A stretch of DNA of 42,931 bases from Caldilineaceae bacterium bin34 (lineage in GTDB: Bacteria; Chloroflexota; Anaerolineae; Caldilineales; Caldilineaceae), in the NCBI GenBank assembly GCA_002238555.1, contig MPMO01000046.1, positions 1 through 42,931 of the forward strand, read 5' to 3'. Position numbers and translations under genes: made by a program. Position 1 is the stretch's first letter. Each line of letters starts with the position of its first letter. Shown here piece after piece: positions 34,300 to 42,931 of the stretch. The notes under the pieces were generated by a model. It worked only from the letters and a program-made list of their open reading frames with translations. It was not told the origin of the DNA and ran no database searches.

Positions 34300-35279
34300 A
34301 ATACCCTTAACAAGCGGGGCCGACCGGGTCGCGCCCTGCCGGGTCCAGCTGGAGGTCGAGGCCTGTTTCGCCCCCCTCCTGCGCTGGGTGCTGGCTTGGT
34401 GGCAAGGCCCGGAACTGACGCTGGCCATTGACCCCACAGCCAAGGGGGAGGAGCTGGTGGCCTTGGTCGTCAGCGTGGTCTACCGGGGCCTGGTCCTGCC
34501 CGTGGCCTGGCGCCTGAAGCCGGGCGGCCCACCCGGTCCTTGGATGCCGGCTCTCGGCACCCTGCTGGATCGGCTGGGCCCCGCCGTACCGTCGGACATG
34601 ACCGTGCGCGTGCTCTGCGACCGGGGTCTGCAGAGCCCCCGCCTGTGGGCGGCCATCCGCCGCCAAGGCTGGCATCCCTACATGCGCTACGACCGGCACA
34701 TGACCTTCCAGGCCACGACCGGACCCCGCTGGCCGGCCTGGCGCTTCGTGGCCCGGGAAGGGCAGTACACGGTGACGGCCGGGAAGGCCTTCCGCACGCG
34801 CAAGCGGTCCTGCACCCTGATCGTGCTCTGGGTCCCCGGCCAGGCGAGCCCCTGGGTGGTGCTCACGGACGAGCCCCCCGACGACGTGGACCTCGGCGCC
34901 TACGGCATGCGCGTGTGGATCGAACAGGGCTTCCGCACGCCAGGCGCATGGGCTGGCAGTGGCACCGCACCCGCCGCCTGGACCCGGCCCGCGTGGACCG
35001 GCACTGGCTGGTCCACGCCGTGGCCACCCTCTGGGTGCCAGCTGCGGCACGCGCGTGGAGGAGGCCAGGCCGCGCAGCCTGGCCCCCGGCCGGGTGCGGC
35101 GACCGCCCCTGACCCCTGCCGCGGCCCAAGACCGGCCCCTGAGTCTGTTTCAGCTGGGCTGGTTCCAGGCCCAGCGGCTGCTGCACCGCGGCTATGCCTG
35201 GTCCCGGGTCTGGTTGCAGCCCCTCCCCGGACCGGATCCGCCCGGGGAGCTGCAGTGGGTGGACCCGCCTACCGGGTAG
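34300..35279 (+). pseudogene. IS4-like DDE transposase, 5'-truncated and frameshifted
   Basis: DDE residues are visible as ELTLAIDPTAKGEELVALVV, VRVLCDRGLQSPRLW and MRVWIEQGFR (the Glu). After WIEQGFR the frame shifts near 34940: the expected continuation MGWQWHRTRRLDPARVDRHW lies in the next frame, and the C-terminus RPLSLFQLGWFQAQRLLHRG runs to a stop at 35279. The first third of the transposase is missing and abuts the IS701 relic. It overlaps the IS630 fragment of the opposite strand at its 3' end. Confidence 0.65.
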
Positions 35280-35312
35280 CTCCTTGCTTGCACAAAGATG
35301 CGGATTGGGACT

Positions 35313-35785
35313 TTCTCGACAAAGAAGGGATCGGTGGAGAGTTGGAAGTGCTTCTGCCGGTGGGGCTGGATCTGGAACGCGGTCCAGACGCGCTGGACCG
35401 TGGACTTCGACACGCCGGTGGCAGCGGCCATGGCACGGCAGGTCCAGTGCGTGCGGCCGTCGGGGGGGCGGGTCTCGAGCGTCTTCCGCAGCAGCGTCAT
35501 GAGGGTCTCGTCCGGGAGGCTGCGCGGCCTTCCCGGCCGGTGCTCTTCGTACAGGCCCATGAGGCCCTGGGTGCGGAAGCGCTCGCGCCACTTGCCGACC
35601 GTCTGGCGGCTGATGCCGATCCGCGCGGCCACCGTCTTGTTGTCCAGGCCCTCGGCGCACAGCAGCACGATCCGGGCGCGGCTCACCAGGCCCGCGGGCA
35701 GGCTGCGCGAGCGGGCCAGCGCCTCGAGTTCCTCACGCGTGTCCTGGCTGACGGCCAGCGGTGGCAACGGACGTCCCCGGGCCAT
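35313..35785 (-). pseudogene. IS630-like transposase, N-terminal fragment
   Basis: The N-terminal two helix-turn-helix domains are intact: REELEALARSRSLPAGLVSR, NKTVAARIGISRQTVGKWRE, then GRPRSLPDET and VSKSTVQRVWTAFQI. Similarity ends at STDPFFVEKV, just before the DDE domain, where the sequence joins the IS4-like relic. The catalytic half is lost, so only a DNA-binding fragment could be made. A promoter-like CATAAT lies upstream on the minus strand near 35842-35847. Confidence 0.7.
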
Positions 35786-35864
35786 GGTCTCTTCTCCCTC
35801 GTGCGGACGGATGGGGCGCAGGATACCTTGTCTTTGTCATTATGTCCACATATTTCCGGGACAC

Positions 35865-36050
35865 AACACTAGGAAGGCGCTGACCATGTGCAGGGCCCGC
35901 GTGCCGGCGGCCGGTCGGCGCGCCACCTTGCCGTCCAGGGCCAGGATCAGTTCCCGCAGGCCGGGCAGACTGGTCCCGGCCAGTAGCCACAGGGCTGCCT
36001 TCACGGCCGTCTCGGGGCCCAGCCGCCCATGCAGACTGTCTGTGCTGAAG
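35865..36050 (-). pseudogene. ISAs1-like transposase fragment
   Basis: A short minus-strand stretch reading AALWLLAGTSLPGLREL followed by ILALDGKVARRPAAGTRALH and MVSAF. ALDGK with HxVSAF matches the first catalytic block of ISAs1/H-repeat-type transposases (IDGKTLR...HLVSAF). The preceding part resembles the family's N-terminal domain, with an internal deletion. It is too short to be functional. Confidence 0.4.
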
Positions 36051-36139
36051 TAACCCTGATGTACGGTGAATTTGTTTTGTATCAAAAGGTCGGATCTGAA
36101 ACTCGAAACCGGTCCCGCACCACCCTGATTCATCTTCCC

Positions 36140-36850
36140 CACGCGACTTTGCGTTTGCCCTAGCCATCAGGGACGTCCTTACGTCCAAAGCCATTGAAGG
36201 CATCCTCTGGATCTCCCGCACCGGAGCTTTCTGACGGGACCTGCCCGCCCACTCCGGACCCTGAAACAGCGTCTACAAGCGGTTCAACCGCTGGATCCGC
36301 CAAGGCGTCGTTCAGGCTGTCTTCAACTAACCGCCGCGGGATCTGGACCTCGATGTCGTCATGGTCGACGGCACCTTCGTCAAGGTCCACGCCCATGGTA
36401 CCGGCACCCCAAAAGACGACCCCCACCGGACCAAGCCGACACGAGGAGGCCCTCGGACGCAATCGCGGTGGGCTCGACATCAAAATCATTGCGCTGACGT
36501 ACAAGGTAGGACGGTTCGTCAAGCTGTGTTTGAAACCGGGCCACGCCGCCGAGTGTCCAGAGTCCGCATCTCTCCTCGACGAAGTGCCCCTGACGGAAAC
36601 CAAAAAACTGCTGGGCGGTAAAACCTATGACAGCGATGACATCCGCAGGCTTTTGGCTTCTTGCGGCACTATAGCCACCATCCCACCGCGTTCTAACCGC
36701 AGGCAGCCCGCAACCTACGACACCAAGTCGTACAAGGGCCGGCATCTGATCGAATATTTGTTCATGGATACGAAGCAATTTCGCGGCATCGCTACCCGCT
36801 TCGCCAAGCTCGCCATCATGTTCGAGGGCTAGCTCCAGTTCGTGGCCTGG
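36140..36850 (+). pseudogene. IS5-like transposase, multiple stops and frameshifts
   Basis: IEGILWISRTGAF, stop, RDLP..., then VYKRFNRWIRQGVVQAVFN and VVMVDGTFVKVHAHGTG (first Asp) form the N-terminal half in one frame with three in-frame stops. LGGKTYDSDDIRRLL, with the second Asp region, and GRHLIEYLFMDTKQFRGIATRFAK, the Glu motif region, lie in another frame. The gene is clearly dead. The sequence just downstream (36853-36899) is repeated at 37284-37330. Confidence 0.75.
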
Positions 36851-36852
36851 GG

Positions 36853-36899
36853 TCGTCGGCACGCGGACTACGCGGCGGGGTCTGTCATCCCATCAAAAG
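36853..36899 (+). repeat. Direct repeat, copy A
   Basis: 47 bases beginning TCGTCGGCACGCGGACTACG at the 3' end of the IS5-like relic. About 80 percent identical to 37284-37330. The two copies bracket the small coiled-coil gene at 36958-37239. Confidence 0.55.
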
Positions 36900-36957
36900 C
36901 CATAAAAAGCCAAGTGGCGTATACTTCACGCTATTGTTCGTTTCCCAAACGAGCCGC

Positions 36958-37239
36958 ATGGAGAACAGAATGTCTATCGCACTGCCTGCCACATGGCCGG
37001 AGGCCAAGCCTGTCTTGGAGGACAGACACACCCAAGTCGTGGAGGCCATGACCTCCGTCGACGGGTCCCTGGACACCTTATTCACCGAGATCAAAGAGAC
37101 CCGCAAGCTGATCGACCAGTTGCAGAGAACCGTCGGCCTAATGGGCCAAACCATCGAATCGTTGGACGCCAGCTACGGGCGGATGGCCGACGAACTGCAA
37201 AACATGAAGCAGGCCATCCGACCGCTCCTTGCAGGATAG
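36958..37239 (+). CDS. Small coiled-coil hypothetical protein
   Basis: A 93-residue protein I do not recognise. After a short N-terminus (MENRMSIALPATWPEAKPVL) residues about 25-88 have heptad-like spacing of hydrophobics (SLDTLFTEIKETRKLIDQLQ and onward to MADELQNMKQAIRPLL), predicting one or two coiled-coil helices. No membrane segment or catalytic motif is seen. The ATG at 36958 is preferred over an earlier TTG. It lies between two copies of a 47-base repeat and converges with another small coiled-coil gene. Confidence 0.5.
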   Translation: MENRMSIALPATWPEAKPVLEDRHTQVVEAMTSVDGSLDTLFTEIKETRKLIDQLQRTVGLMGQTIESLDASYGRMADELQNMKQAIRPLLAG

Positions 37240-37283
37240 CCCCGGCCACTGTGGACCGGGGCTTATCATTGCACTACTCTGCG

Positions 37284-37330
37284 TCCTCGGCACGCGGTCT
37301 ATGCGGCGGAGGCTGTCGCCCCATCACGAG
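37284..37330 (+). repeat. Direct repeat, copy B
   Basis: Partner of 36853-36899, starting TCCTCGGCACGCGGTCTATG. In copy A these bases follow an IS5-like transposase end, so copy B may be the trace of a second insertion. It overlaps the 3' end of the minus-strand gene at 37324. Confidence 0.5.
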
Positions 37331-37578
37331 GCGTAGCCGCCAACCTTTGTCGCCGCAACCACCTGGCGGAGGAGACCCTTGATCTCCTTCAACTCTGCTT
37401 CCACGCCATCCAGGCGCTGCTCCACGCTGGAGAGCTGTGGAGCGACGTTCTTCACCAGCAGCTTGGTCAACAGATCAAGCTGCTCACCGTGACGAGTCTG
37501 CGTGTCCTCAATCTGCGATAGTTTGTCGAGCACTGGCTTGAGGTTCACCGAACCTCCGAGACCTACACTGGGACTCAT
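37324..37578 (-). CDS. Small coiled-coil hypothetical protein, minus strand
   Basis: An 84-residue protein of unknown function. Residues about 12-80 show heptad periodicity (LKPVLDKLSQIEDTQTRHGE, LDLLTKLLVKNV, LSSVEQRLDGVEAELKEIKG), so a coiled coil or helical hairpin is likely. The ATG at 37578 has AGGAG seven bases upstream, which is better supported than an upstream in-frame ATG at 37614. It converges with the coiled-coil gene at 36958-37239; the two may be distant relatives or simply share composition. Confidence 0.6.
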   Translation of the reverse strand: MSPSVGLGGSVNLKPVLDKLSQIEDTQTRHGEQLDLLTKLLVKNVAPQLSSVEQRLDGVEAELKEIKGLLRQVVAATKVGGYAS

Positions 37579-37668
37579 CGAAACACTCCTATCAGTGCGA
37601 AACGGAGGCCACACCGAGCCGGCGGACTACCGACTTAGCCAAACATAACCTCACTTGAACCAGTCTGC

Positions 37669-38247
37669 TCAAGTGTACCGCACACGCCGAGAACCCCAAC
37701 GATGTCTGCCGGCAGGCGGCCACTCGCAAGCGAGCTGCCAGGCGGCATCAGACAGATTATGTGACATCGTGGCCTCCTCCATGTAGTCCTGTGCCCGCAA
37801 CAGCTCGGTAGCATCCAGGTTGTCGATGCCTTTCACGGCGGCATCCACGAACTGCTGGTACTCGTCCATAGCCACCAGCAGCAGGTTGTGCATCCCGTCC
37901 AGCAGCGGCGGTGCAGTCAAGGCTTCCACCGCGTCCAGATGCAGTTCCACGGCGAGCAGCTGTAGGATCATGGTGACCAACCAATCCTCGTCCAGAAACA
38001 GCACGGAGTTGGGGCCGGCCGCCGTGAAAAACTCGCCCACCTCATAGATGGCCGTTGCCAGACCATCCAGCTCCCGCCGGACATCCGCCATGTACAACTC
38101 AACCGCCTCCGTCTCGCAGGGCGCGGTCGCCGACGGTACAGCAACGGTGCTGGTTTCTGTCTCGTTCGAGGCCGCCACGGTCCCGATCACAATCCCGACA
38201 ATCAGGAGGCCAGACCTGCCAGTAGCAAGCTGAGCCGGTAGCCGCAA
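37669..38247 (-). CDS. Exported hypothetical protein
   Basis: A 192-residue protein beginning at a TTG with GGAGG five bases upstream. Residues 12-27 are hydrophobic (LLIVGIVIGTVAAS), consistent with a signal peptide or anchor. The remainder is predicted helical and acidic, with two blocks of regular hydrophobic spacing (VELYMADVRRELDGLATAIY, and VTMILQLLAVELHLDAVEAL). I recognise no family. It lies on the same strand as the small coiled-coil gene and the Type ISP-like enzyme, 292 bases downstream of the latter. Confidence 0.55.
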   Translation of the reverse strand: MRLPAQLATGRSGLLIVGIVIGTVAASNETETSTVAVPSATAPCETEAVELYMADVRRELDGLATAIYEVGEFFTAAGPNSVLFLDEDWLVTMILQLLAVELHLDAVEALTAPPLLDGMHNLLLVAMDEYQQFVDAAVKGIDNLDATELLRAQDYMEEATMSHNLSDAAWQLACEWPPAGRHRWGSRRVRYT

Positions 38248-38539
38248 CTACGCCTCCGGGCTCGTTCGGCCTGCTTGTCGAGTTCCGTTACATCGTCCAG
38301 CTTCGTTACATATACGACGCGCTCCTCCTCCTTGGGGTGCGCTGGTTCTGTCGGTGGTCACGGCTCACCTCCCGGGCGGGACGGCGCGTGCAGAGCGTTC
38401 AAACATGAGACCCCCTCGTGGTAGCGAAAGGCGTTATCACACAACTGGCGGCGCGGATCAAGGCTTAGGCATTTCTCATCCATGCGTTCGGTGAATTGTG
38501 CTGACCCTCCTGCTCGATCGGATTGAGATCGCCGTATTG
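38248..38539. other. Intergenic region downstream of the Type ISP-like gene
   Basis: 292 bases, less GC-rich than the core genome at its left end. No gene or clear terminator is seen; it should contain the promoter of the exported hypothetical gene. Confidence 0.4.
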
Positions 38540-41500
38540 TTATTGCAGTGAAGCGGGCAGGTTGCGAATGATGCGCGCCGACTCCACGGAAACCGTGATC
38601 AAGCGTGCCAGATGTAATCCCAGTTCCGCTGGTTCATCTGCGAACCAGGCATTGGGATCGTTCACAATGCTACTGGCCTTGTCGGTGCGGATACGGATCC
38701 GGTCAACAGCCCATTCCAGAGGGGTGCGGCCGTTCACGCTGTAGTCGTGTGCATTGGACGGTATACCGTGCATGGTGACCTGGGGCGTGACCTGCAGGCT
38801 GTCACGCTTCACCTTGTCCAGCCAGCGCATTGGACGTGTTAGCTTCCAAACCCGCGGACCATCGCTGGTCTGTTTGAATTCGACTGGCCAAGGGGCGCAG
38901 GTCTCGTATTCCAAGTGTAGCTTGGCTAACTGCTCACCGGCATCCTTGAACGCATCGAAGTCCGGCGCGAACGGAATGCGGGGGAGCTCCTTAGCGAGAT
39001 TGGACGCGAATCTCTCACGGAAGTCAGCGGCGTGGAGTACACCGTAGACGTAGTGCCAGATGTCATCCTTGGTGATGCACAGGTCCCTGTAGTGGTCTTG
39101 GAACTGGTGCAGGCACCAGTCAGTAATGTTGTCGGTACGTGCATAGCCGTCAATGACGACGGCATCGGGACCAGTCTGATCCGCCCAGACATCCACATTG
39201 ACCTTTCGGTAGGACCAACGGGAGAAACTCTGAGCTCCTGCCTGCATCATGTTCAAGTCTGGGATCGTGTCCGTGATCAACACTGAGAAAGCAGTGTTTC
39301 CTCGGCCTGGTACTGCGATGGCCTGATTGGGCGTGTCAGCGGTGGGAAACATGGAAGGGATGCGTGAGACTACCTCAATGCACTCCCGGTCAAAATACAG
39401 ATGCTGGCGGATGAAAGGTCTGTAGGATCCAAGTCGGAGATGGTGCTGTGCGGGGTGCAACTCCCGATTCCGACCCAACTGCTGTCTCAACCCTCTCGTC
39501 CACTTGATACATGTAGGAGCGTCGTTGGATTGTGCAGCCTCGCGGATGAGAAGCCCATCTGCAACCCTTTTGCGTCGATCCTCGTAGAAAGAAATCATAG
39601 CTTGCATACGTGTCCAAAGACCATCTTGGTCGTAGCTGTAGACCCAAGCATCCCGGTTGGTGGCAATTCCCAAGGAGAACAAGGAGAAGGCAGAAACCGA
39701 ATCGATTTGTCCCTTCGCATCCTTGATGGCCAGCGGCATTAATGCCGCGTAACCTGGATCCCGCTGCTCAAACCAGTCGTGGTGTGCATCAGGTTTGATG
39801 GTTGTCCAGCCGCTCCGTTCCGTGATCCCGTCGATGGAGCCGAACTCCCGCACCTGTGCCAGCTTCTGCTCACGGGTTAGGTAGTCCCCGATGTCCCGGT
39901 AGTGGATGCGCGCCGGTCCCTCGTGTATCGGATCCTTAACCAGAACTGAAAGCGCAATCGGTGCCCGTGAGCCTTCACCAAAAACGTTGCCAGCTTCCTT
40001 GCGTCGGAACGCACCACTGGAACGTGCATTGCCCCGCAGGTCGAATACGTAAATCTCGGCGAACTCCTCCACCAGACAGGCACGCACGCCTGCGTCGGTG
40101 TTGCCACGTAGGAACGAGGCATTGGTTACAAAGGCCATCACCCCTTGGTCTCCAATTCGGTCACCAGACCAGCGCAGGGCCAGCTTGTAACTGTCGTACA
40201 GTGTCCGCTTGGAGACAGTGGCACTCTCTGCCGAATAAGTATTTTCGATACGTTCGATCAAGTGTGCATATACCACATTGGGATTGTCGTCCGTAGCGTC
40301 CCGCTGTCCCACCGAATATGGCGGGTTGCCTACGATCACCTGAACGGGACTGTCTTGCTGCGCCTTAACCCTCTCGCTGTTGTCCGGCATGGTTTCGGCG
40401 AACTGGTTTCCGCCTTCAGCCAGCGTGAAAGTGTCGGCCAGCGCAATACCGCCGAAGGGCCGGTATTCCGCGCTGGTGTCCAACCGTCCGTGGTACGCCT
40501 CCTCGATGTTGATGGCAGCGATGTAGTAGGCCAGCAGCACAATCTCGTTGGCGTGCAGTTCCTTTGTGAACTTCCGCACAAGGTCGGCATCCCGGATCAA
40601 CTTCGGGTTCTGCAGCAGGCGCACTATGAACGTGCCGGTGCCCGTGAACGGATCCAGGATGTGCACGTTGACATCGCTCATGCTGCGGCCCAGATGCCGG
40701 CGCAGTGCGTCGTCGGCCGACTGCAACAGGAAATCCACCAGCTCGACCGGGGTGTAGACAATGCCCAGTCTCTCGGCATCCTTGCGAAGTGCCACTGAGA
40801 AGAAGCGCTCGTAGAGTTCCAGCAGAACGGTCTGCCGCGCCTCGGCATTGTCGAGGCGCCGGGCACGCCGCCGCACCGACTCGTAGAACGGCTCCAGATC
40901 CCGAGTCTCGTTCTCCAGCCCCTCGGCCTCCAGCAACCCGACCAGGCGATCCAGAGCCCGCGACACGGGGTTGTGGGCGGCGAACTCGTAGTTTGCAAAC
41001 AGGGCCTGGAACACCGGTCCCGTCACCAGGTGCTGCGCCACCATCGCCACCACGTCCGTCTCGGATACGGACGGATTGAGCGTGCGCCGCATGTCGGACA
41101 GGAAGTCCCGGAACCCCTGTTGCAGGGTGATCCGTTCCGGATCGTCAACCAGTCCGGTCACGCGGACGCGAATGCGGTCGGCAATGCCGGCCACGTCCTC
41201 GGCCCAGCGCGGCCAGTACTGCCGGTCGCCGCACTTCTCGACGATGCGGGAGTAGATGGCACCCGGCGGAATGTCGTACAGCAGGTCCAGCGGGATCTGG
41301 AGGATCGGATCAACATTGGGTGGCGGCGGTTTGACGACGAAGATGCGTTCGCTGCCTCCGCGGTTCAGGTCCAGCGAGTTGATCTCGGCATCCAGACGCT
41401 CGTCATGGGAACGCAGGGCGCGCAGCACATCCCAGACCACCTTGAAGGTCTGGTTGTCGTTCAGTGCCTGCTCCGGATCGACACCCTCGGGCACCACGAC

Positions 41501-42931
41501 TGGCAGGATGATGTAGCCGTACTCCTTGCCGGGCGCGCGGCGCATGACCCGGCCCACGGCCTGCACCACGTCGATCTGCGACTTCCGGGGATGCATGAAC
41601 AGCACGGCATCCAGGGCGGGTACGTCCACGCCCTCCGTCAGGCACCGGGCGTTCGACAGAATGCGGCAGCAGTCGTCGGACCCTTCCGACAGCCAGGACA
41701 GGAGTCGGGTCCGGTCCAAGGAATTGAAGGTGCCGTCCACATGCCGCACCTCGCAGTCCAACAACCGGGTCCTCTCCCCTTCGTCCGCCCGGTCGCGCAC
41801 GGTGTCGATTACCGGGTTCCAGTGACTGGCCACCAGTCTGGACTGCCGAATGGTGTTGGAAAACGCGATGGCCCGACGGACGGGGTTGTGCATGTCCCCC
41901 GTACGGTAGCGTCCGGAAAGCCGGCCCTCCGGGTCGGCCAGGGCGTCCCAGCAACCCAGGAACAGGGCGGCGTCTTCCAGGTTCAGGCCCGAGGCCCGTT
42001 CCCGCGCCAACAGGTTGGCCATCCATTCTTCAAGCTCGGTTGCGGAGAGTGTGAGGATGGCCACCCGATAGTCGCTCAGCCATCCGCCCTCGACGGCCTC
42101 CGAGAAGGTCATGCGATGGAACTCGGGGCCGTAGACCGCCTCGTCGTCCATCGAGTAGATGGTCATCTCCTGCTGCGAGGCCCGTTTCTTGGCCGCCTCG
42201 GTATACAGCCGCGGGGTGGCCGTGGCGTACAGCCGCTTGGCGGCGCGGATGCGCTGAGCATCGTGCACCAGCTGGAACGGTGAAGTCTTGGCTTCGGTTC
42301 CGGGCTTGACGGGGTTGTCCGCGCCGGTCGTGCGGTGGGCCTCGTCCGCCACCACCAAGTCAAAGTCGGGTGCTCCGCCTTCCTGGGCCCGGGCCACCAG
42401 TTCCAGGGACTGGTAGGTGCAAAAGACTACCGTCAGAGCCTCGTCGGCCGTCTGCTTCAGTCCGGCTGCAATATGCTCCGGGTCCGTGGTGACCGGCAGG
42501 TCCAGTTCCAGCAGGGACGCGTCCTCGTCGTTGCGTCCGGCGCGCGTGTCGGAGCAGATGCCGATGTAGCGGTGGCCGACGGACTTCTGCCAGGCCCATT
42601 CCCGCATGGTCTGGGCCATCAGGGAGATGGACGGCACCAGGTACAGCACCCGTCCCCCGCGCCCGACCATGGTTTCCGCGATCCAAAGCGTCACCGCGGT
42701 CTTGCCGGTGCCGCAGGGCAGGATGAGCTGTCCCCGATCATGTTGCCGGAAGCCCTGCACCACGGCCTCCACGGCCTCCTGCTGATAGGGAAAGGGCGTG
42801 TACAGCGTGCGGGTGAAGTCCAGCCGTTCCGGTTCCTCAACGAAGTTCCGCCAGTCGTCCACCGGCCAAGCGGCCAGGTCCGCCAGTTCCAGCACCCGGC
42901 AGGGGGTCTTGAGCTGCTCCAGGGTCTTGAG
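38540..42931 (-). CDS. Type ISP-like restriction-modification enzyme: helicase, DNA methylase, specificity domain (N-terminus outside window)
   Basis: A giant single-chain enzyme; the frame stays open to the window edge, so the 1451 residues counted from the GTG at 42895 are a minimum. Superfamily 2 helicase: Q-like PYQQEAVEAV, Walker A PCGTGKT (60-66), DEAH (184-187) in VVADEAHRTTG, and motif VI QAVGRVMRRAPGK. N6-adenine methylase: motif I LDPFTGTGTFIVRLL (near 745) and motif IV VGNPPYSVG (near 855). The last 450 residues should hold the target recognition domain. This order matches Type ISP enzymes (LlaGI/LlaBIII-like), in which an Mrr-like nuclease precedes the helicase; that part would lie beyond 42931. 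It would cut unmodified DNA after translocation and methylate one strand of its site. Confidence 0.85.
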   Translation of the reverse strand, partial: LKTLEQLKTPCRVLELADLAAWPVDDWRNFVEEPERLDFTRTLYTPFPYQQEAVEAVVQGFRQHDRGQLILPCGTGKTAVTLWIAETMVGRGGRVLYLVPSISLMAQTMREWAWQKSVGHRYIGICSDTRAGRNDEDASLLELDLPVTTDPEHIAAGLKQTADEALTVVFCTYQSLELVARAQEGGAPDFDLVVADEAHRTTGADNPVKPGTEAKTSPFQLVHDAQRIRAAKRLYATATPRLYTEAAKKRASQQEMTIYSMDDEAVYGPEFHRMTFSEAVEGGWLSDYRVAILTLSATELEEWMANLLARERASGLNLEDAALFLGCWDALADPEGRLSGRYRTGDMHNPVRRAIAFSNTIRQSRLVASHWNPVIDTVRDRADEGERTRLLDCEVRHVDGTFNSLDRTRLLSWLSEGSDDCCRILSNARCLTEGVDVPALDAVLFMHPRKSQIDVVQAVGRVMRRAPGKEYGYIILPVVVPEGVDPEQALNDNQTFKVVWDVLRALRSHDERLDAEINSLDLNRGGSERIFVVKPPPPNVDPILQIPLDLLYDIPPGAIYSRIVEKCGDRQYWPRWAEDVAGIADRIRVRVTGLVDDPERITLQQGFRDFLSDMRRTLNPSVSETDVVAMVAQHLVTGPVFQALFANYEFAAHNPVSRALDRLVGLLEAEGLENETRDLEPFYESVRRRARRLDNAEARQTVLLELYERFFSVALRKDAERLGIVYTPVELVDFLLQSADDALRRHLGRSMSDVNVHILDPFTGTGTFIVRLLQNPKLIRDADLVRKFTKELHANEIVLLAYYIAAINIEEAYHGRLDTSAEYRPFGGIALADTFTLAEGGNQFAETMPDNSERVKAQQDSPVQVIVGNPPYSVGQRDATDDNPNVVYAHLIERIENTYSAESATVSKRTLYDSYKLALRWSGDRIGDQGVMAFVTNASFLRGNTDAGVRACLVEEFAEIYVFDLRGNARSSGAFRRKEAGNVFGEGSRAPIALSVLVKDPIHEGPARIHYRDIGDYLTREQKLAQVREFGSIDGITERSGWTTIKPDAHHDWFEQRDPGYAALMPLAIKDAKGQIDSVSAFSLFSLGIATNRDAWVYSYDQDGLWTRMQAMISFYEDRRKRVADGLLIREAAQSNDAPTCIKWTRGLRQQLGRNRELHPAQHHLRLGSYRPFIRQHLYFDRECIEVVSRIPSMFPTADTPNQAIAVPGRGNTAFSVLITDTIPDLNMMQAGAQSFSRWSYRKVNVDVWADQTGPDAVVIDGYARTDNITDWCLHQFQDHYRDLCITKDDIWHYVYGVLHAADFRERFASNLAKELPRIPFAPDFDAFKDAGEQLAKLHLEYETCAPWPVEFKQTSDGPRVWKLTRPMRWLDKVKRDSLQVTPQVTMHGIPSNAHDYSVNGRTPLEWAVDRIRIRTDKASSIVNDPNAWFADEPAELGLHLARLITVSVESARIIRNLPASLQ

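Noticed and set aside
35292..36053. Plus-strand frame of 251 codons
   Set aside because: Shadow of the IS630-like fragment on the minus strand.
1..42931. CRISPR arrays, tRNA or rRNA genes
   Set aside because: No regularly spaced repeats and no cloverleaf or rRNA-like sequence found on reading both strands; a tRNAscan/Infernal run would be decisive.

Overview
The window looks like a chromosomal stretch of a GC-rich bacterium, most likely Chloroflexota. The clues are Pro/Thr linkers of the PTPTPVPPTPT kind in exported or membrane proteins, a RodZ-like protein with an Ig-like C-terminal domain, an exported multi-FN3 protein, lipoproteins, and a spermidine-synthase domain fused to membrane helices. 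The phylum call is inference from style of sequence, not from a marker gene.

Layout. 1-860: 5' part of a tnpB gene broken by an in-frame TGA, next to a 175-bp inverted-repeat element. 950-4745 (minus): a Uma2-type nuclease-fold protein, a HAD phosphatase and gatB. 4878-8201: a lytic transglycosylase lipoprotein converging on a membrane-anchored N-acetylmuramoyl-L-alanine amidase. 8826-10403: an exported FN3 protein followed by a strong hairpin. 11088-14585: a RodZ-like protein, two TrpF-like TIM barrels that lack the catalytic Cys, and a PfkB kinase, apparently one transcription unit. 14675-15256 (minus): peptide deformylase. 15822-16712: a GH12 glycosidase lipoprotein. 16824-17458 (minus): a RelE/HigB-type toxin and Xre antitoxin with a well-formed promoter/operator. 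17715-23947: a de novo pyrimidine operon, pyrF-[DNA methylase + nuclease-fold protein]-pyrE-pyrB-pyrC-pyrD, with a putative restriction-modification pair inserted inside it. 24052-25110: an EEP-family hydrolase. 25170-27248: a decayed SDR gene split by a standalone TnpB (IS1341-type) element. 27524-29188: a membrane/spermidine-synthase-like fusion.

29270-38250 is an accessory island with visibly lower GC over 29.8-32.7 kb. It carries an ABC-three-component (ABC-3C) conflict system: a nuclease-fold effector, a small middle component, and an SMC/RecN-like DUF2326 ATPase. The ATPase reading frame is cut by one in-frame TGA. Decayed insertion sequences (IS701-, IS4-, IS630-, ISAs1- and IS5-like) surround the system. 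Two small coiled-coil genes and one exported hypothetical follow. 38540-42931 (minus) is the helicase-methylase-specificity part of a single-chain Type ISP-like restriction enzyme, whose N-terminus lies outside the window.

Functionally the window mixes housekeeping (UMP synthesis, tRNA amidation, cell-wall turnover, N-terminal Met processing) with at least four defence or conflict modules: a toxin-antitoxin pair, an R-M pair in the pyr operon, ABC-3C, and the Type ISP-like enzyme. The points most worth a second look are the ABC-3C locus with its nonsense codon, the Cys-less TrpF pair with a PfkB kinase, and the R-M pair embedded in the pyr operon. No tRNA, rRNA or CRISPR array was seen.
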